Origin: Micromonospora phaseoli
GTDB taxonomy: Bacteria; Actinomycetota; Actinomycetes; Mycobacteriales; Micromonosporaceae
Length of the DNA stretch: 64,000 nucleotides
Reading direction: 5' to 3'
Assembly (NCBI RefSeq): GCF_900109115.1
Contig: NZ_FNYV01000005.1
Coordinates: 315,509-379,508 of the forward strand
Shown: one piece after another, positions 1-9,149 of the stretch
Layout of the letters: the number at the start of each line of letters is the position of its first letter
How positions within the stretch are numbered: the first letter of the stretch is position 1
Position numbers and translations under genes: made by a program
Notes under the pieces: generated by a model
Databases searched by the model: none
What the model was told of the DNA's origin: nothing
The model's input: the letters and a program-made list of their open reading frames with translations, nothing else

Positions 1-1181
<1,181 letters not shown>

Positions 1182-1186
1182 GGTGT

Positions 1187-1319
1187 AAGGAGGGGCCCCC
1201 TGTTAACGCCTCGTGCATAGCAGGGGGCCCCTTTTAACGCGCGCCGGCGGATCGCGAAGATCGACTGTTAACAGGGGGCCCCTGCTCTACCGCAGGCGTT
1301 AACAGGGGGCCCCTCCTTC
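1187..1319. repeat. Pair of inverted AAGGAGGGGCCCC elements, likely bidirectional terminator
   Basis: Two copies of an intergenic element face each other between the convergent cbs and GNAT genes. The left copy starts six bases after the cbs stop with AAGGAGGGGCCCCCTGTTAA. The right copy is its reverse complement and begins right at the GNAT stop. Bases 1187-1211 and 1294-1318 are a perfect 25-bp inverted repeat. Within the left copy, 1191-1201 and 1222-1232 form an 11-bp stem followed by TTTTAA, which resembles an intrinsic terminator. Further copies lie at 31096-31148 and, as half an element, at 46278-46302. The terminator role is inferred from position and hairpin potential. Confidence 0.75.
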
Positions 1320-1827
1320 ACAGCTCGCGGGTGTAGCGGAGCTGGGGGGTGCGGGCGGCGCCGATGCGCTCTTCCCGCTCGATGCCGGTCGGCAGCCAGC
1401 CGCCGCGTTCGTAGAAGCGGCGGGCGGGGGTGTTGTCCCGCAGCACCCAGAGCACGGCGCGCCGCCGGCCCCGCGAACGCATGCTGGCCAGCGCGTCGAT
1501 CATCAACGCCCGGCCGACGCCCCGGCCGCGTTCGGCTGGTTCCAGGTGGATGGCGTTGAGCAGCCCGGTCACCGGGTCGCCCTCGTCGTCCGGGCCGACG
1601 TAGCTGAAGCCGGCCAGGACGCCGTCCCGCTCGGCCACCGTCATCAGGTGATCGGCCCGCTCCCAGGACCACCGTTCGGTCCAGTACCGGCCCATCGCGT
1701 CCGGCGTCGGGTCCGCCAGCGACTCCACCGGCAGGAACGACGAGTACGCCGCGACCCTCGACCGCTGGTGGAGCTCTCCTACCGCCATCAGGTCGTCGGC
1801 GTTCGCGGGACGGAGCGTGACGGTCAC
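1318..1827 (-). CDS. GNAT family N-acetyltransferase
   Basis: A 169-residue, single-domain acetyltransferase of the GCN5 fold that moves an acetyl group from acetyl-CoA to an amine. The substrate cannot be told from sequence. The acetyl-CoA pyrophosphate loop is [11 protein letters not shown] near residue 115, followed by the usual [13 protein letters not shown] segment of motif B. The GTG start overlaps the stop of ribonuclease Z by a GTGA junction, so the two are probably translationally coupled. The stop codon runs straight into a GC-rich repeat that may terminate the operon. Confidence 0.88.
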   Translation of the reverse strand: MTVTLRPANADDLMAVGELHQRSRVAAYSSFLPVESLADPTPDAMGRYWTERWSWERADHLMTVAERDGVLAGFSYVGPDDEGDPVTGLLNAIHLEPAERGRGVGRALMIDALASMRSRGRRRAVLWVLRDNTPARRFYERGGWLPTGIEREERIGAARTPQLRYTREL

Positions 1828-2747
1828 TCAGCCGAGGGTACCCGCCGGGGCGGAACCTGCACGGTGGCCAGGTCCTCGGCGATCACCAGGTCGCCGTCGA
1901 AGTGGGCGCGGGCCTCGTCGGCGAAGCGGGCCGGGTCGGCGTACCGCTGGGAGAAGTGGCTGAGCACCAGCCGGCGTACCCCCGACTCGGCCGCCACCCG
2001 CGCGGCCTGGCCGGCGGTGAGGTGCCCGACCTCGGCGGCGAGCGCGGCCTCGGACTCCAGGAAGGTCGACTCGATCACCAGTAGGTCGGCGTGCTCCGCC
2101 AGCGCGTACACCCCGTCGCAGAGGCCGGTGTCCATCACGAAGGCGAACCGCTGCCCCGGGCGCGGCACGCTCACCTCCTCCCGGGTGACGCGACGCCCGT
2201 CGAGGTCGAGGTGGCCGACGCGCTGCAGTTCGCCGATCGCCGGCCCGACGATGCCGTACGCGGCCAGCCGCTCCGGCAGCATCCGGTACCCGTCCGGCTC
2301 CACCAGCCGGTAGCCGTACGTGGCGATGGGGTGCCGCAGTCGGCGGGCCTCCAGCGTGCCGCAGCGCAGCACGATCCGCTGCCCGTCCGCCCTGATCGGC
2401 TCGACGGTCAGCTCGGCGGTCTCGTGGAAGGAGCTGGCATGCCGCAGCCCGGCGAAGTAGTCGAGGCCCTCGGCCGGAAAATGCACCGTCACCGGGTGTG
2501 CCACCCGGTCCAGGGAGAGGCGCTGGATGATGCCGGGCAGGCCGAGGCAGTGGTCGCCGTGGAAGTGGGTGACGCAGATCCGGGTCAGGTCGCTGGCGGT
2601 GACGCTGGTGTGCAGCAGTTGCCGCTGGCTGCCCTCGCCCGGGTCGAAGAGGATCACCTCGTTGTCCCACCGCAGCACGTACCCGTTGTGGTTGCGGGTC
2701 CTGGTGGGGGTCTGGCTGGCAGTGCCGAGTACCACCAGCTCGCGCAT
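1824..2747 (-). CDS. rnz: Ribonuclease Z (tRNA 3' endonuclease)
   Basis: Metallo-beta-lactamase-fold nuclease of 307 residues that cuts the 3' trailer from tRNA precursors. The zinc ligands are clear: [10 protein letters not shown] (HxHxDH) near residue 63, FVMDTG in the middle, and LSHFSQRY near the C-terminus. [10 protein letters not shown] at the N-terminus is the usual first strand and supports the ATG at 2747; a longer frame upstream is Pro/Arg-rich and lacks family similarity. It is the first gene of a two-gene unit with the GNAT protein. About 190 bases upstream lies a promoter-like site with a 12-codon frame that could act as leader to this gene. Confidence 0.93.
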   Translation of the reverse strand: MRELVVLGTASQTPTRTRNHNGYVLRWDNEVILFDPGEGSQRQLLHTSVTASDLTRICVTHFHGDHCLGLPGIIQRLSLDRVAHPVTVHFPAEGLDYFAGLRHASSFHETAELTVEPIRADGQRIVLRCGTLEARRLRHPIATYGYRLVEPDGYRMLPERLAAYGIVGPAIGELQRVGHLDLDGRRVTREEVSVPRPGQRFAFVMDTGLCDGVYALAEHADLLVIESTFLESEAALAAEVGHLTAGQAARVAAESGVRRLVLSHFSQRYADPARFADEARAHFDGDLVIAEDLATVQVPPRRVPSAE

Positions 2748-2933
2748 CGACACGGGGCCTCCGGTGGGTATGAAGCGACCCCCGGGGCTTCCGCGCGGAC
2801 GCGGGCCGACTGGACTGGGTCGGCACCCCGGGGGTCGGGTGGCTGTTGTGGTTTCGCCGCACCGCTGCCACACGGTCTCGACGACTTCTTACTGCCCGCC
2901 CCCGGAGGGTCGGATCACTGTCGAGGACAGCGG

Positions 2934-2972
2934 CTAGCGGACAGCCACCTCACGAGTCCGATTGCTATACAA
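2934..2972 (-). CDS. Candidate 12-residue leader peptide or small protein
   Basis: The 338-base gap between rnz and the M42 peptidase contains on the minus strand a TTG-started frame of 12 codons, reading MYSNRTREVAVR then TAG. It lies ten bases after AAAGGAGG (2983-2990), the strongest ribosome binding site I noticed in the window, and just downstream of a promoter-like sequence. It could be a leader peptide for rnz, a free microprotein, or a chance frame. Nothing else recognisable lies in the gap. I have an uncertain memory of similar short frames in other actinomycetes but cannot confirm it here. Confidence 0.35.
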   Translation of the reverse strand: MYSNRTREVAVR

Positions 2973-2982
2973 GTCTGGACCA

Positions 2983-3032
2983 CCTCCTTTCCCGTGTACG
3001 GTCACGTTATCCAGCGTCCGGCGCCCCGGCAA
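2983..3032 (-). promoter_or_regulatory. Candidate promoter and ribosome binding site upstream of the leader ORF
   Basis: On the minus strand TTGCCG (3027-3032) and TAACGT (3004-3009) are 17 bases apart, fitting a housekeeping sigma-70-type promoter. The expected start of transcription, near 2997, would leave a short leader carrying AAAGGAGG at 2983-2990. The ordered promoter, binding site, short frame and stop make chance less likely, but this is pattern reading only. Confidence 0.35.
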
Positions 3033-3085
3033 TGGATTTCGATCACATCCGTGCCGACCCGGTCGGTGCGCCGGCGGCAGCCCGC

Positions 3086-4279
3086 TCAGGACGGCTGGGC
3101 GATGCCTATCGGGCCTTCGCGGGGGCCCTCCGCGTTGGCCGGCTGCACCGCCAGCGACGGGAAGTCGGCCAGGTCGCCCTCCGGCTCGGCGTCCCATTCG
3201 GGAAACACCAGGTCGCTCTGGAGGTAGAGGCAGAGCAGTTGGGCCAGCTGGCGCAGCCCGTCCAGGTGGGTGCGTTCGTGGCCGTGGGTGGCGTCGACGC
3301 CGAAGCCGAGCAGCGCCACCCGGGCGTGCGCCCCCGCCTCCACCGCCGCCGCCACGTCCGAGCGGTAGTAGTCGAAGACGTCGCGGACGAGATCCACGTC
3401 GTGTTCCCGGGCGATCGCCGCCAGGTTCCGGGTGAGGTGGTAGTCGAACGGTCCGACCCCGTCGCCCATGGCCAGGGTGGCGGAGTGCTCCCGGGACTGC
3501 TGCCCGGGCGCGACCACCGCCGCGTCCACCGAAACGATCTCGGCGACATCCGGGTCGAGACCGTGGGACGCGCCGTGGCCGATCTCCTCGGTCACGGTGA
3601 CCAGCAGGTGTGCGGTGACCGCCGGCTTCACCCCCGCGTCGACCATTGCCTTCATGGCGCTGAGCACCGCGGCCACCCCGGCCTTGTCGTCCAGGTGGCG
3701 GGACTTGACGTACCCGCTGGGGGTGACCGTCGGGTTGGGCAGGAACGCGACGAAGTCGCCCGCGTCGATGCCGAGCGCGCGCAGGCCGGCGATGTCCTCC
3801 ACCGGTTCGTCGACGCGGACCTCGACCTGCTCCCAGCCGAAGCCCTGCAGGTCGACGCCCTCGTTGTAGCGGTGGCCGCTGGCCTTGAGCGGCAGCACCT
3901 GGCCGGTGACCACCCGCTCCAGGTCGTCGGTGAAGATCCGTACGTGGGCACCCTCGGCGAACCGGGCGCTGTGCGTGCCGATCGGCTTCAGCTCCAGCCG
4001 GCCGTTCTCCTTCAGCCGCTTCACCATCCCGCCGATGGTGTCGGTGTGTACCACGATGGCCCGGTCCGCGCCGGTCTCCCGGGGGCCGGGCAGGCAGGCG
4101 CTGAGCGCCCCGCGGCGGGTCAGCGTCGACGGGATGCCGAGCGCCGAGAGGCGCTCACCCACGTACTGCTGCACGTGATCGGTGCGTCCCGACGGGCTCG
4201 GGATGTCGAGCAGCTCGACCAGCACCTGGCGTAGATAGTCCAGGTCGATGGGGAGCGGAGTGGTCTTGCGTACGGTCAT
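3086..4279 (-). CDS. M42-type metallopeptidase of the NAGGN osmolyte system
   Basis: A 397-residue dinuclear zinc aminopeptidase-like protein. Metal and catalytic residues are visible in order: VVHTDTIGG (HxD), HLDDKAG, TVTEEIGHG (the EE pair), VSVDAAVV and a final DATHGHER. The start is an ATG sharing ATGA with the stop of ngg, so translation is coupled. A peptidase of this type is a known companion of the N-acetylglutaminylglutamine amide genes, where it is presumed to degrade or recycle the dipeptide. That role is an inference from context. It is the last gene of the asnO-ngg-peptidase operon. Confidence 0.9.
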   Translation of the reverse strand: MTVRKTTPLPIDLDYLRQVLVELLDIPSPSGRTDHVQQYVGERLSALGIPSTLTRRGALSACLPGPRETGADRAIVVHTDTIGGMVKRLKENGRLELKPIGTHSARFAEGAHVRIFTDDLERVVTGQVLPLKASGHRYNEGVDLQGFGWEQVEVRVDEPVEDIAGLRALGIDAGDFVAFLPNPTVTPSGYVKSRHLDDKAGVAAVLSAMKAMVDAGVKPAVTAHLLVTVTEEIGHGASHGLDPDVAEIVSVDAAVVAPGQQSREHSATLAMGDGVGPFDYHLTRNLAAIAREHDVDLVRDVFDYYRSDVAAAVEAGAHARVALLGFGVDATHGHERTHLDGLRQLAQLLCLYLQSDLVFPEWDAEPEGDLADFPSLAVQPANAEGPREGPIGIAQPS

Positions 4280-6171
4280 GCCCCAGATGGTGCCGCACCG
4301 GCCGGGGTCCAGAGCCGCTGCGGTGCCCGAGTCCCGGGGAAGAGTAGGTCCACGAAGCGTTCGGCGGTGGGCTGCGGCTCGTGGTTGGCCAGCCCGGGCC
4401 GCTCGTTGGCCTCGATGAAGACGTGCTCGGGCCGGTCCGGCGCCGGAACCAGCAGGTCGAGACCGGTGACCGGGATGTCGATGGCACGGCTGGCGGCCAC
4501 GCACGCCTCGGCGATCACCGGGTGCAGCTCACCCGTGACGTCGTGGATGGTGCCGCCGGTGTGCAGGTTCGCGGTGCGCCGGACCGCCAGCACCTGCCCC
4601 TCGGGCAGCACGTCGTGCAGCTCGTGGCCGGCCTCGGAGACCACGTCCCGGGTCATGTCGTCCAGCGGGATGCGGGACTCGCCGCCGGTGGCGGCGGCCC
4701 GGCGGCGGCTCTGCCGGTCGATCAGATCGGCGATGTCGTGCACACCGTCGCCGGTGATCGAGGCAGGTCGGCGAACCGCGGCGGCCACCACCTCGTGGTC
4801 GATCACGATCACCCGCAGGTCCTCGCCGGTGCACAGCTCCTCCAGCAGCACCTCCGGGCAGAACCGGGCGGCCAACTCGACGGCGGCGGTCAACGCCTCC
4901 GGGGTGCGTACCCCCACGGTGATGCCGTTGCCCTGTTCGCCCCGGGCCGGCTTGACCACCAACTGACCCACCTCGGCCAGGAACTCCGCGTCGGCCGCGT
5001 CGCCGCTGGCGGTGCGCCCGCGCGGCACCGACAGGCCCGCCTCGGTCAGGATCCGGCGGGTGACCCGCTTGTCGTCGCAGCGGCTCATCGCCACCGCCGA
5101 GGTCAGCTCCGAGAGTGACTCCCGGGTGAGGATGGTCCGGCCACCGCTGGTCAGCCGCAGCTCACCCCACTCCGGGTCGGTGACCTCCACCCGGATGCCC
5201 CGCCGCATCGCCTCGTCGGCGACGATCCTCGCGTACGGGTTGAGCCCGTCGTAGCCGATCGGCATGGCCGGCAGGAAGAGCCGTTCGTTGATCGGGTTCT
5301 TCCGCTTCACGCAGAGCGTGGCGGTGCGGTAGAAGCCCAGCCGCTCGTAGAGCCGGATCGCCCCGGCGTTCTCGGCGAGCACGGACAGGTCGACGTACGC
5401 CCGGCCCCGGGCGACCAGCCGGGCGGCAAGCTCGGTGATCAGCGCCTGGCCGGTACCCGGTGGGGCCTGGTTGAAGTCGACGGTCAGGCACCAGAGGCTG
5501 GCCCCGTTGTCCGGGTCGTCGAAGACCGCCACGTGGTCGACGCCGGTGATGGTGCCGACGATCTCGCCGGTGGTGGCCTCCGCGACCAGATGCAGGAAGC
5601 GGTCGGTGGCGGCGTTGTCGACCAGCACGTCGACCGGCGCGGTGACCATGCCGTTGGCCGCGTAGATCCGATTGACCGCGTCCGCGTCGGCGGCGTCGCG
5701 CATCCGGCGGATGCGTACCCCGGGCAGCTCCGCCCGGTCACCCATGGGCGACGGCGTGTGTGCGCTGCCGGCCTCCTCCGTGGTCCCGGTGGACGGGCGG
5801 GGGCCGCGCGGGGTGTCTCCCAGCGGCAGCCGGAAGGTCAGCGACGGGTCGATGAACAGCTCGTCGGGGAGCCGGGAGACCAGCACGTGCGGATCGCGCA
5901 GGTAGATGCAGATGTCCCGGGCGCCCGCCGCCTCGGAACGCAGCACGTCGGCGACCGCGGCCTGGTCGGTGAAGGTCTGGCCGAAGACCAGCCGCCCCCA
6001 CCCGCAGTCGAGGATGACACCCGCGCCGGCACCGGGGCGTTCGTCGTCGGTCGGTTCGGCGTGGCCGCCCGTGGCGATCGGATCACCTCCCGGTCCGACC
6101 CGCTCGTACCGCCGTCCCGCGCCCCGACTCCGGTCGGTCCGGGCGACCCCGGTGGCCAGAGTGTCGGTCAC
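4276..6171 (-). CDS. ngg: N-acetylglutaminylglutamine synthetase (GNAT + ATP-grasp fusion)
   Basis: A 631-residue bifunctional enzyme that acetylates glutamine and ligates it to a second glutamine, giving the dipeptide precursor of the compatible solute NAGGN. An N-terminal low-complexity region is followed by a GNAT domain (about residues 145-300, with APPGTGQALI and AGAIRLYERLGFYRT). A C-terminal ATP-grasp domain has VVKPARGEQGNGITVG, EVLLEELCTGEDLRV and FIEANERPGL. I chose the GTG two bases after the asnO stop. An in-frame GTG at 6225 would overlap asnO by 52 bases and is the alternative. The function is known from Sinorhizobium and Pseudomonas homologues. Confidence 0.9.
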   Translation of the reverse strand: MTDTLATGVARTDRSRGAGRRYERVGPGGDPIATGGHAEPTDDERPGAGAGVILDCGWGRLVFGQTFTDQAAVADVLRSEAAGARDICIYLRDPHVLVSRLPDELFIDPSLTFRLPLGDTPRGPRPSTGTTEEAGSAHTPSPMGDRAELPGVRIRRMRDAADADAVNRIYAANGMVTAPVDVLVDNAATDRFLHLVAEATTGEIVGTITGVDHVAVFDDPDNGASLWCLTVDFNQAPPGTGQALITELAARLVARGRAYVDLSVLAENAGAIRLYERLGFYRTATLCVKRKNPINERLFLPAMPIGYDGLNPYARIVADEAMRRGIRVEVTDPEWGELRLTSGGRTILTRESLSELTSAVAMSRCDDKRVTRRILTEAGLSVPRGRTASGDAADAEFLAEVGQLVVKPARGEQGNGITVGVRTPEALTAAVELAARFCPEVLLEELCTGEDLRVIVIDHEVVAAAVRRPASITGDGVHDIADLIDRQSRRRAAATGGESRIPLDDMTRDVVSEAGHELHDVLPEGQVLAVRRTANLHTGGTIHDVTGELHPVIAEACVAASRAIDIPVTGLDLLVPAPDRPEHVFIEANERPGLANHEPQPTAERFVDLLFPGTRAPQRLWTPAGAAPSGA

Positions 6172-6173
6172 GG

Positions 6174-7958
6174 TCAGTCGATTCCGTGGCTCTGGAGCCA
6201 CATTTCCAGGAGTCCGAGTTGCCACAGCTTGTTTCCGTTCAACGGGGTCAGTTCGGCGTTCGGGGCGTCGAGCAGGGCGTTGACGTAATCGGTGCGGAAC
6301 AGGTCGCGGCGGCGGGCCTCGGGCGCGGACAGCGCGTCGCGTACCCGGTCGAGGAGCTTGCCCTCCAGATGGGTGAGGCCCGGCACCGGGAAGTAGCCCT
6401 TCGGCCGGTCGATGACCTCGTGCGGAAGCACCCGCCGGCCGATCTCCTTGAGCACTCCCTTGCCGCCCTGCGCCAGCTTCAGCTCCGGCGGGCAGGCAGC
6501 GGCCAGCTCCACGAACTCGTGATCCAGGAAGGGCACCCGGGCCTCCAGCCCGTGCGCCATGGTCATGTTGTCGACCCGCTTGACCGGGTCGTCGGTCAGC
6601 ATGATCTGCGTGTCGATACGCAGGCCGGCGTCGACCGCGGTCTGTGCGCCGGGCCGCGCCAGGTGGGCGGCGACGAACTCCCGCGCCGGATCGCCGTCGG
6701 CGAGCCAGTCGGGGTTCAGCGCCCGGGCCAGGCCGGCGCCGTCCCGGTCGAAGAAGGCCCGGGCGTACGTGTCCAGGGCCTGCTCCCGGCCGACCTGCGC
6801 CAGCGGCGGGTACCAGTGGTAGCCACCCAGGATCTCGTCGGCGCCCTGGCCGGACTGGACCACCTTGACGTGCCGCGAGACCTCCTGGCTGAGCAGGTAG
6901 AACGCCACGCAGTCGTGGCTGACCATGGGCTCGCTCATCGCCGCTACGGCGGCCTCCAACGGCGGGACCAGATCCTGCGCGGCGACCCGGATCTGATGGT
7001 GATCGGTGTCGAAGGTCTTGGCGACCACGTCGGAGTAGCGGAACTCGTCGCCCTCCCGGCCGCCGACGGCGTCGAAGCCGATGGAGAAGGTGGAGAGGCC
7101 ACGTTGCCCCTCACCGGCGAGCAGCGCGACCACCAGGCTGGAGTCGAGGCCGCCGGAGAGCAGCACGCCGACCGGCACGTCGGCGACCATCCGCCGGCGT
7201 ACGGCGGTGGTCAGCGACTCGTGCAGCGCGTCCTGCCAGTCCCGCTCGGTCCAGCCCTCGTGCTCGGGCCGGCGCAGGAACGGCGGGTCCCAGTAGACCC
7301 GCTCGTGGCTGCGGCCGTCGGCCTCGTAGACCCGGACGGTGGCCGGGGGCAGCTTGTTGACGCCACGCAGGATGGTGCGCGGCGGCGGCACGATGCTGTG
7401 GAAGCTGAGGTAGTGGCCCAGCGCGACCGAATCGATCGTCGTGTCCACCCCACCGCCGGCCAGCAGTGCCGGCAGGGTGCTGGCGAAGCGCACCACGCCG
7501 GAGGACTCGGCGAGGTAGAGCGGCTTGATGCCGAGCCGGTCCCGGGCCAGCACCAGGCGACCGGTGTCGCGTTCGCTGATCGCCACGGCGAACATGCCGA
7601 CCAGGTGGTCGACGAAGTCGAGCCCCCACTGCGCGTACGCCTTGACCACGACCTCGCTGTCTCCGCTGGAGAAGAAGTGGTGGCCCTTGGCCTGCAGTTC
7701 GGCGCGCAACTCGCGGTAGTTGTAGATGCAGCCGTTGAAGACGGCGGCCAGGCCGGCGGCGGAGTCGACGATCGGTTGGCCGCTGGCGGCCGACAGGTCA
7801 ATGATCTTCAGTCGCCGGTGGCCGAGGGCGACCGACCCCTGGGACCACACCCCGCTACCGTCGGGCCCCCGGTCGCACATCGTGGCGGCCATCCGCTCCA
7901 CCGCAGCGACATCGGCACGCGTCGCGTCCCTTCGGAACTCTCCAGCCAGTCCGCACAT
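6174..7958 (-). CDS. asnO: N-acetylglutaminylglutamine amidotransferase (asparagine synthetase-like)
   Basis: A 594-residue class-II glutamine amidotransferase fused to an asparagine-synthetase domain. The mature catalytic cysteine follows the initiator (MCGLAGEFRR), which fixes the start. CDRGPDGSG and the VFNGCIYNYREL segment complete the glutaminase. The ATP-pyrophosphatase loop SGGLDSSLVV is near residue 268. In the NAGGN pathway it amidates the dipeptide C-terminus. The next two genes follow with 2-base and ATGA spacing, giving one operon in which asnO is first. An ordinary asparagine synthetase would be the alternative, but the neighbouring ngg and M42 genes point to osmolyte synthesis. 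Confidence 0.92.
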   Translation of the reverse strand: MCGLAGEFRRDATRADVAAVERMAATMCDRGPDGSGVWSQGSVALGHRRLKIIDLSAASGQPIVDSAAGLAAVFNGCIYNYRELRAELQAKGHHFFSSGDSEVVVKAYAQWGLDFVDHLVGMFAVAISERDTGRLVLARDRLGIKPLYLAESSGVVRFASTLPALLAGGGVDTTIDSVALGHYLSFHSIVPPPRTILRGVNKLPPATVRVYEADGRSHERVYWDPPFLRRPEHEGWTERDWQDALHESLTTAVRRRMVADVPVGVLLSGGLDSSLVVALLAGEGQRGLSTFSIGFDAVGGREGDEFRYSDVVAKTFDTDHHQIRVAAQDLVPPLEAAVAAMSEPMVSHDCVAFYLLSQEVSRHVKVVQSGQGADEILGGYHWYPPLAQVGREQALDTYARAFFDRDGAGLARALNPDWLADGDPAREFVAAHLARPGAQTAVDAGLRIDTQIMLTDDPVKRVDNMTMAHGLEARVPFLDHEFVELAAACPPELKLAQGGKGVLKEIGRRVLPHEVIDRPKGYFPVPGLTHLEGKLLDRVRDALSAPEARRRDLFRTDYVNALLDAPNAELTPLNGNKLWQLGLLEMWLQSHGID

Positions 7959-8216
7959 GTGAGCCCATGCTGCCAGAGGATGTTGCGATTGGCCTGTTGA
8001 GACTATGACGGTCGTGTAACAGCATTGCTAGAATCCGCGCCCTCGCGACGGGTAAAGCGACATCGGGCTGATTTCGATGGGCGTTTCGTGCCCGGCGTAA
8101 CGTCAGCGCGCCAATTGCGTACCACTTTGCGGGTGTGACGAATGCCGCAAAGTCGGCACGCGTCGTTGGTCGTGTGCCGGCGAAGCCGCTGCGGCGGCAA
8201 CTGCCTCGTCGACGCG
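7959..8216. other. Intergenic region upstream of asnO
   Basis: The bases between asnO and the msrA terminator are less GC-rich than their surroundings and contain no convincing gene. The only frame of note is a 72-codon minus-strand frame at 8003-8221, which has no ribosome binding site or family features. The asnO promoter must lie here, perhaps with osmotic control, but I cannot point to clear -35/-10 boxes. Confidence 0.4.
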
Positions 8217-8263
8217 GACACGGCGCAGGGCCCGTCGCTACCCGCTCCGGGCCCTGCCGTGTC
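8217..8263 (-). terminator. Hairpin terminator downstream of msrA
   Basis: GACACGGCGCAGGGCCCG (8217-8234) pairs with CGGGCCCTGCCGTGTC (8248-8263), a 16-bp stem with one 2-base bulge and a 13-base loop. It lies ten bases beyond the msrA stop on the minus strand. There is no U-run, as is common in actinomycetes. Confidence 0.6.
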
Positions 8264-8273
8264 TGCGGTGCGG

Positions 8274-8936
<663 letters not shown>

Positions 8937-9149
8937 GGTGGAGCTCCTTTCGTACCTTCCCCGTGTGCAACACCGGCGGACCCTACTTCCTTACCCGCTC
9001 GTCCCCCAGTCAGGCACCCGCGGGGTCGGGCGGTTTGCCGGTTGAGCTGAGTGGCCGTTCGGTCGCTGACTGCCAGTCGGTCGATCGATGTGCTTGCCTG
9101 TGATCATCCCTATCTTCAAGCCAATGTCCATCCACAAAGGAGAATGAAG

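Noticed and set aside
2971..2991. CTGGACCACCTCCTTT resembles the 3' end of 16S rRNA
   Set aside because: There is no rRNA upstream. It is simply the complement of a strong Shine-Dalgarno sequence on the other strand.
2846..4234. Plus-strand frames of up to 462 codons opposite the NAGGN peptidase
   Set aside because: No ribosome binding site and no family similarity; antisense to a gene with all metal-binding motifs.
8003..8221. 72-codon minus-strand frame upstream of asnO
   Set aside because: No ribosome binding site, basic low-complexity content and overlap with the msrA terminator.
9051..9149. Longer N-terminus for the RHS protein from 9051
   Set aside because: It would put 33 extra residues before the signal peptide and has no ribosome binding site, whereas 9150 has AAAGGAG at the right distance.
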